64,000 nucleotides of DNA from an uncultured Lachnospiraceae bacterium (GTDB lineage Bacteria > Bacillota > Clostridia > Lachnospirales > Lachnospiraceae). The translations under genes were made by a program, and so were the position numbers. How positions within the stretch are numbered: the first letter of the stretch is position 1; each line of letters begins with the position of its first letter. This document shows, piece by piece, positions 59,843 through 64,000 of the stretch. The notes beneath the pieces were generated by a model. It did not search any database and had not been told where the DNA came from. It saw only the letters and a program-made list of their open reading frames with translations. The stretch spans positions 1 to 64,000 of the forward strand of contig UQDA01000001.1 in the NCBI GenBank assembly GCA_900539715.1. The letters are read 5' to 3'.

Positions 59843-62329
59843 TTATTTTGTCTTTTCCAGCTTCTGAGGAAGGATTACCTTGTCCAGATGCCAGATGTCG
59901 TTTACATATTCCTCAATAGTACGGTCAGAGCTGAACTTTCCGGCGCTTGCTACGTTCAGTATCGCGCTCTTTGCCCAGTTCTTCTCGTCACGGTAAGCTT
60001 CTTCCACTCTGCGCTGCGCTTCCGCATATGCCTTGAAGTCAGCCAGGATAAAATACGTATCCGCCTTAGAGGTGCTCTGCGTATTGAGCAGGGAATTGTA
60101 CAGCGGGCGGAACAGCTCTGTATCGTTTGCTGAATAGGTTCCGTTGATAAGCTGCATCAGTACACGGCGGATATCCTGATCGTTATTGAAAATATCCATC
60201 GGATTGTAGCCGCCGAAATTCTCATACTGGATAACCTGATCTGCGCTCAGGCCGAAGATAAATGCATTCTCCTTACCAACCTCTTCCACGATTTCCACAT
60301 TCGCGCCGTCCATCGTTCCAAGAGTCAGGGCGCCGTTTAACATGAACTTCATGTTGCCGGTACCGGATGCCTCCTTGCTGGCTGTGGAAATCTGCTCGGA
60401 AACGTCTGCTGCGGCAAAAATCCACTCCGCGTTGGAAACACGGTAGTTCTCGATGAATACGACTTTGATGCGGCCGTTCACAACAGGGTCGTTATTTATC
60501 ACATCCGCTACATTGTTGATCAGCTTGATGGTCAGCTTCGCATTTCTATAACCTGCGGCTGCCTTTGCACCAAAGATGAACGTTCTGGGATAGAACTCCA
60601 TATCCGGATGATCCTTGATCTGGTTGTACAGGTACATGATGTGCAGGATGTTCATAAGCTGACGCTTATACTCGTGCAGACGCTTTACCTGAACATCGAA
60701 GATAGATCTGGGATCGATTTCGATACCGTTATGCTCACGGATATATTTTGCAAGGCGTACCTTATTGCGGTATTTGATGTTCATAAACTCCTGCTGCGCC
60801 TTTTCGTCGTCCGCATAAATGCGAAGCTTTGAAATAGCCGGCAGATCTGTTATCCACTCATCGCCCACATGGTCTGTTACCCAGTCTGCCAGAAGCGGAT
60901 TTGCATGAAGCAGGAATCTTCTCTGTGTGATACCATTCGTCTTATTGTTAAACTTGGCAGGCATCATCTCATAGAAATCCTTCAGCTCCTGATTCTTTAA
61001 AATCTCTGTATGCAGACGCGCTACGCCATTTACGGAATGACCGCCTACAATAGCCAGATGTGCCATCTTTACCTGACCATCATAAATGATAGCCATCTTA
61101 CGGATTTTCTCCTGATTTCCGGGATACATCTGCTGTATCTGAAGAACAAATCTCCGGTTTATCTCTTCCACGATCTGATAAATTCTCGGAAGCAGGCGGG
61201 AGAACAGCTCGATAGGCCATTTTTCCAGTGCTTCGGACATTATCGTGTGGTTTGTATACGCACAGGTCTTTGTTGTGATATCCCATGCTTCTTCCCATGA
61301 CAGATAGTAATCATCCATCAGCACGCGCATCAGCTCTGCCACCGCTACTGTCGGATGGGTATCGTTTAACTGGAATGCCACCTTCTCATGGAACTTGTGC
61401 AGATCCTTATGCGTACGCATGTATTTCTCAACAGCTTCCTGCACGGATGCGGAAATGAAGAAATACTGCTGTTTCAAACGCAGCTCTTTTCCTGCATAGT
61501 GATTGTCGTTCGGATAAAGCACCTCAACGATATTGCGAGCCAGATTTTCCTGCTCTACCGCTTTCTGATAATCGCCCTTATCAAAGGAATCCAGGCTGAA
61601 GCACTCCACCGGCTCCGCGTCCCAAATTCTCAGCGTATTCACGATGCCGTTGCCATAACCTACGATAGGCATATCATACGGAACAGCTTTTACGGACTGA
61701 TAACCTTCCTGTTTGAAAATGGTACGTCCGTTCTCATCCGTATAAGAGCTTACCCAGCCGCCGAATTTTACTTCTTTTGCATACTCGGGACGGCGCAGTT
61801 CAAACGGATATCCGTCAGCAAGCCAGTTATCCGGCACTTCCACCTGAAAACCGTTCTGAATCTCCTGTCTGAACATACCGTAACGATAACGGATACCGCA
61901 GCCGTAGGCCGCATAGTTCAAAGTTGCAAGGGAGTCCAAAAAGCACGCTGCAAGGCGTCCAAGACCGCCGTTTCCCAACGCCGGGTCAGGCTCCTGGTCC
62001 TCTATCAGATTCAGGTCGAGACCCAGCTCATCCAAAGCTTCCTGTACCTCACTGTACGCGCAGAGGTTTATCAGGTTATTGCCAAGGGCACGTCCCATCA
62101 AAAACTCCATCGACATATAGTAAACCATCTTGGGATCTTTTTTCTCATATTCTTTCTGGCTTATCATCCAGTTGTCTACGATTACATCCTTAATGGCATA
62201 GGATACCGCCTGAAATACCTGCTGAGGCGTCGCCTCCTCCAACGTTCTGCGATACAGCGTCTTAATATTATTGATTACGCTGCCCTTGAAAAGTTCTTTA
62301 TCAAACTTCATGGGTGCTTTTTTCAGCAT
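59843..62329 (-). CDS. glgP: Glycogen/alpha-glucan phosphorylase
   Basis: The enzyme releases glucose 1-phosphate from glycogen or maltodextrin. At 828 residues it has the full GT35 length. The PLP lysine lies in ASGTGNMKFMLNGALTLGTM near residue 675; EDQEPDPALGNGGLGRLAAC and NDTHPTVAVAELMRVL are the classic N-terminal-half motifs. It has its own promoter (62407-62434), GGAGG seven bases upstream and a strong terminator, so it is monocistronic. No other glycogen genes are close. Confidence 0.97.
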   Translation of the reverse strand: MLKKAPMKFDKELFKGSVINNIKTLYRRTLEEATPQQVFQAVSYAIKDVIVDNWMISQKEYEKKDPKMVYYMSMEFLMGRALGNNLINLCAYSEVQEALDELGLDLNLIEDQEPDPALGNGGLGRLAACFLDSLATLNYAAYGCGIRYRYGMFRQEIQNGFQVEVPDNWLADGYPFELRRPEYAKEVKFGGWVSSYTDENGRTIFKQEGYQSVKAVPYDMPIVGYGNGIVNTLRIWDAEPVECFSLDSFDKGDYQKAVEQENLARNIVEVLYPNDNHYAGKELRLKQQYFFISASVQEAVEKYMRTHKDLHKFHEKVAFQLNDTHPTVAVAELMRVLMDDYYLSWEEAWDITTKTCAYTNHTIMSEALEKWPIELFSRLLPRIYQIVEEINRRFVLQIQQMYPGNQEKIRKMAIIYDGQVKMAHLAIVGGHSVNGVARLHTEILKNQELKDFYEMMPAKFNNKTNGITQRRFLLHANPLLADWVTDHVGDEWITDLPAISKLRIYADDEKAQQEFMNIKYRNKVRLAKYIREHNGIEIDPRSIFDVQVKRLHEYKRQLMNILHIMYLYNQIKDHPDMEFYPRTFIFGAKAAAGYRNAKLTIKLINNVADVINNDPVVNGRIKVVFIENYRVSNAEWIFAAADVSEQISTASKEASGTGNMKFMLNGALTLGTMDGANVEIVEEVGKENAFIFGLSADQVIQYENFGGYNPMDIFNNDQDIRRVLMQLINGTYSANDTELFRPLYNSLLNTQSTSKADTYFILADFKAYAEAQRRVEEAYRDEKNWAKSAILNVASAGKFSSDRTIEEYVNDIWHLDKVILPQKLEKTK

Positions 62330-62406
62330 GACTTTTCCTCCTCGGACTCTTTTTTCGGAAATGGGCGCCGCAAAATTCTTCCGCTCTGCCGCGCCGCAGT
62401 ATTTTT

Positions 62407-62434
62407 ATTATACCATGCTTTGTTCTTCCTGCAA
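62407..62434 (-). promoter_or_regulatory. Sigma-A promoter of glgP
   Basis: On the minus strand TTGCAG (62434-62429) and TATAAT (62412-62407) are separated by 16 bp. The leader of about 75 bases is GC-rich (GCGGCGCGGC) and may fold. Confidence 0.75.
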
Positions 62435-62482
62435 CTATTTTTTCATCAATTTTTCGTGGATTTTTCATGCCTATTGCAGCTT

Positions 62483-63874
62483 TTACAACAGTTTCAGCCC
62501 CTTTTTACCGAAAGCCGACACGCAGATCCCAGAGGGCTCCGGGCGTATATCACTGCCCCTGTACACAGACAGCAATATGCCCATCAGCACATACAGTGCA
62601 ATGCACTGTCCCCCGTTCATCGAAATAAACGGCAACGCGCAGTCTGTGGGAATAAACGCCCCAAAGTTTGTCAGCACATGAATCGCCGCCGTTGTTGCGA
62701 GCACATAAATACAGCCCGCTCCCGCCAGCGCTCCGAGGCGGTTTTTCTGCCTTCCCGTCCTTTTGCAGAAAACTACGGTCAGCGCCGCCAAAAGCGCCAG
62801 CAACAAAGCTGCCCCGAGGAGTCCGTAATTTTCCGATACCCACAAAAGTGCATAATTTTCATTACTTGGAAGAACTGTCCCCGTTGTCCTGACACCCGCC
62901 GTTCCTGCAGCCCTAAGCTGTCCCAACGCCTGCCGCACCGCCAGCCACTGATAATTCATATCCCCAGGGATTTCTTTCCCGGTCATCATACCGAACATTG
63001 CCTTTAACCGCTCTGTCTGATATGTCGCGCCCCGCAAAAACAATCTTCCCATATAGAAGCATGCCAGCACAGCCGGAATCAAAAGTATCAGAACTGCTTT
63101 GCTTTTTCGGATACCATACCATCCTCTTCCGACTGCGAATGCAAGCATCACGATACAGCCGCACAGCCATACCCTTACCATCAGACCGTCCTGCAGCCCG
63201 CCGCATACGAGCAGCAATGCCCATGACAAAAGAAGCCAGCCGAACACCTTTCCTACGCCTATCCATTTCTGCCCCCGATAAAACCAGACGAGCCCGGCAA
63301 AACACGGGACCATCAGCATGACCATATAGCCCGCCCGGCTCGCGCCATTTATCTGCTCTGTTCCCATATATCCTACTGCCGTCACCGCTGTCGCAAGCGC
63401 CCATGACAGCCTCGGATATTTTCCAAGTATCGTATAATCTGCAAAGCACACGCCAAGCATCAGCACGATGCCGATTCCCGTGCATACCATAAACCGCTGT
63501 GCCGTCTGTATGCTGCCGCCCTGTCCAGCATGGATGAACTGAAGCCAAATTCCGACAGCCGCCAAAAAACAGATAAGAGTGACCGCCTTCCAATCCATAC
63601 GGGGACGGTGTACCCTGTCCAGCTCCATCCCCGCCTCCACAGGGTCGCCCATCTGCGCCACTGCCAGCCGTTCCGCCTCCTCCGGGGGCATACCCTCCGC
63701 CAGATATGCTTCCTTCTGATCCTCCATATGGGCTTCCAGCTCCTTTCCCACCACGGGACGCATCGCGCGGCAGCGCATCTGCCCGACGCACAGCTCCGCG
63801 TATGTTTGGATACGACTTTCAGTATCCGGGATACGCTTTTTAGTATCCGGGATACGCCTTTTAGTATCCTGCAT
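62483..63874 (-). CDS. SEDS (FtsW/RodA-like) membrane protein with permease prefix domain
   Basis: The 463-residue product starts with three 7-residue repeats (RRIPDTK-like, residues 4-22), then a cytoplasmic helical permease-prefix/DUF1700-like domain (about 25-90) and ten or so membrane segments of the SEDS family. SEDS proteins polymerise peptidoglycan glycan strands. In RodA/FtsW the essential Asp lies in a LPExxTDFIF loop; here the loop reads TVLPSNENYALLWVSENYG, with Asn340, so polymerase activity is doubtful. The ATG at 63874 has AGGAGG eight bases upstream and overlaps the padR stop. Confidence 0.85.
   Translation of the reverse strand: MQDTKRRIPDTKKRIPDTESRIQTYAELCVGQMRCRAMRPVVGKELEAHMEDQKEAYLAEGMPPEEAERLAVAQMGDPVEAGMELDRVHRPRMDWKAVTLICFLAAVGIWLQFIHAGQGGSIQTAQRFMVCTGIGIVLMLGVCFADYTILGKYPRLSWALATAVTAVGYMGTEQINGASRAGYMVMLMVPCFAGLVWFYRGQKWIGVGKVFGWLLLSWALLLVCGGLQDGLMVRVWLCGCIVMLAFAVGRGWYGIRKSKAVLILLIPAVLACFYMGRLFLRGATYQTERLKAMFGMMTGKEIPGDMNYQWLAVRQALGQLRAAGTAGVRTTGTVLPSNENYALLWVSENYGLLGAALLLALLAALTVVFCKRTGRQKNRLGALAGAGCIYVLATTAAIHVLTNFGAFIPTDCALPFISMNGGQCIALYVLMGILLSVYRGSDIRPEPSGICVSAFGKKGLKLL
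63808..63869. repeat. Three GGATAC-N8-GTATCC dyads at 21-bp spacing
   Basis: Perfect dyads lie at 63808-63827, 63829-63848 and 63850-63869, each separated by one G. They cover codons 2-22 of the SEDS-like gene and the stop of padR. The 21-bp period equals seven codons and two helical turns, so both a tandem peptide repeat and a repressor-binding array are possible. Confidence 0.85.
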
Positions 63875-64000
63875 AACCCGCACCTCCTATCACATTCTCT
63901 ACCGCCTTCGCATAGGTGTCCCAATCCTCTTTTTTCTGTTTCAGGCATCGCTTTCCCTCCCGGGTGATGCTGTAATATCTGCGTATCTTTCCGCCCGCTT
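63861..64000 (-). CDS. PadR-family regulator, C-terminal part (cut by the window edge)
   Basis: The last 45 codons of a gene read KIRRYYSITREGKRCLKQKK then EDWDTYAKAVENVIGGAGYA. The RRYYSIT-EGK wing followed by a helix beginning with a Trp-containing segment is typical of PadR regulators. The stop overlaps the SEDS-like start by 14 bases. PadR genes often precede DUF1700/permease-prefix genes and repress their own operon. Confidence 0.85.
   Translation of the reverse strand, partial: AGGKIRRYYSITREGKRCLKQKKEDWDTYAKAVENVIGGAGYAGY

Noticed and set aside
61388..63007. A 539-codon open frame on the plus strand across glgP and the SEDS-like gene
   Set aside because: It is antisense to well-recognised genes, crosses an intergenic region with a promoter, and its translation is Leu/His/Arg-rich without domain features.

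Overview
The window is chromosomal DNA from a low-to-moderate GC, anaerobic member of the Bacillota, most likely the family Lachnospiraceae (Clostridium cluster XIVa). The evidence is AGGAGG ribosome-binding sites and TTGACA-17-TATAAT type promoters throughout, the hrcA-grpE-dnaK-dnaJ-prmA-rsmE order with a CIRCE operator, a type III glutamine synthetase, the ireB-ruvX-DUF1292 trio, a DUF6465 protein, a small HPr-like protein without the PTS histidine, an anaerobic sulfatase-maturase type radical SAM enzyme and a mucin-type N-acetylhexosamine kinase. The genus cannot be set from what is visible. No prophage, complete insertion sequence, CRISPR array or rRNA operon is present; one tRNA-Gly(GCC) is encoded.

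Layout. 0.2-10 kb holds membrane transport: azlCD amino-acid exporter, AGCS alanine/Na+ symporter, MFS carrier with a mini FtsX-like protein, MATE exporter, and a three-gene ABC-2 exporter followed by a LytTR regulator. 10-15 kb holds a C69 dipeptidase with murF, a CBM9-like protein, and a DUF402-SMR operon. 15-28 kb is an almost unbroken minus-strand run, many genes overlapping: mtaB, ireB, ruvX, DUF1292, RNase J, ylbF, an MltG-like stub, an O-methyltransferase, a U32 protein, glnN, threonylcarbamoyl-AMP synthase, rpiB, upp, dCMP deaminase, and a coiled-coil SleB-type hydrolase. 28-38 kb holds the HPr-like gene, thiI and a cysteine desulfurase (tRNA thiolation), then rsmE, prmA and the heat-shock operon. 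39-44 kb holds a PhoBR-like pair with a Na+/phosphate cotransporter, a second MATE gene and tRNA-Gly. 45-54 kb is an envelope region: CtpA protease, M23 hydrolase, FtsX, FtsE, a CdaR-like regulator, a TagA-like protein, CvfB, acyl-ACP thioesterase and a SpoIID-like protein. 54-64 kb holds an aconitase-family hydratase, the radical SAM maturase, NahK, an AraC-type regulator, glycogen phosphorylase, and a PadR regulator with a SEDS (FtsW/RodA-like) protein.

Most notable signals: (1) a family of about 110-130-bp intergenic repeats in five copies, four directly abutting the U-tract of an intrinsic terminator, which looks like a terminator-seeking non-autonomous element; (2) a 263-bp inverted repeat between two convergent genes, with outer 50-bp arms differing at one position; (3) two peptidoglycan hydrolases sharing the same PcsB/CwlO-type coiled-coil domain but with different catalytic domains (M23 beside ftsEX, SleB elsewhere), suggesting one FtsEX complex with two client enzymes; (4) three perfect N8 dyads at 21-bp spacing spanning the padR/SEDS junction; (5) several family members lacking a key residue (HPr without His15, SpoIID without its Glu, SEDS with Asn for Asp, a response regulator without the phospho-Asp, TagA without its Asp).

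All functional calls are from reading the sequence and from family knowledge; no database search was run.
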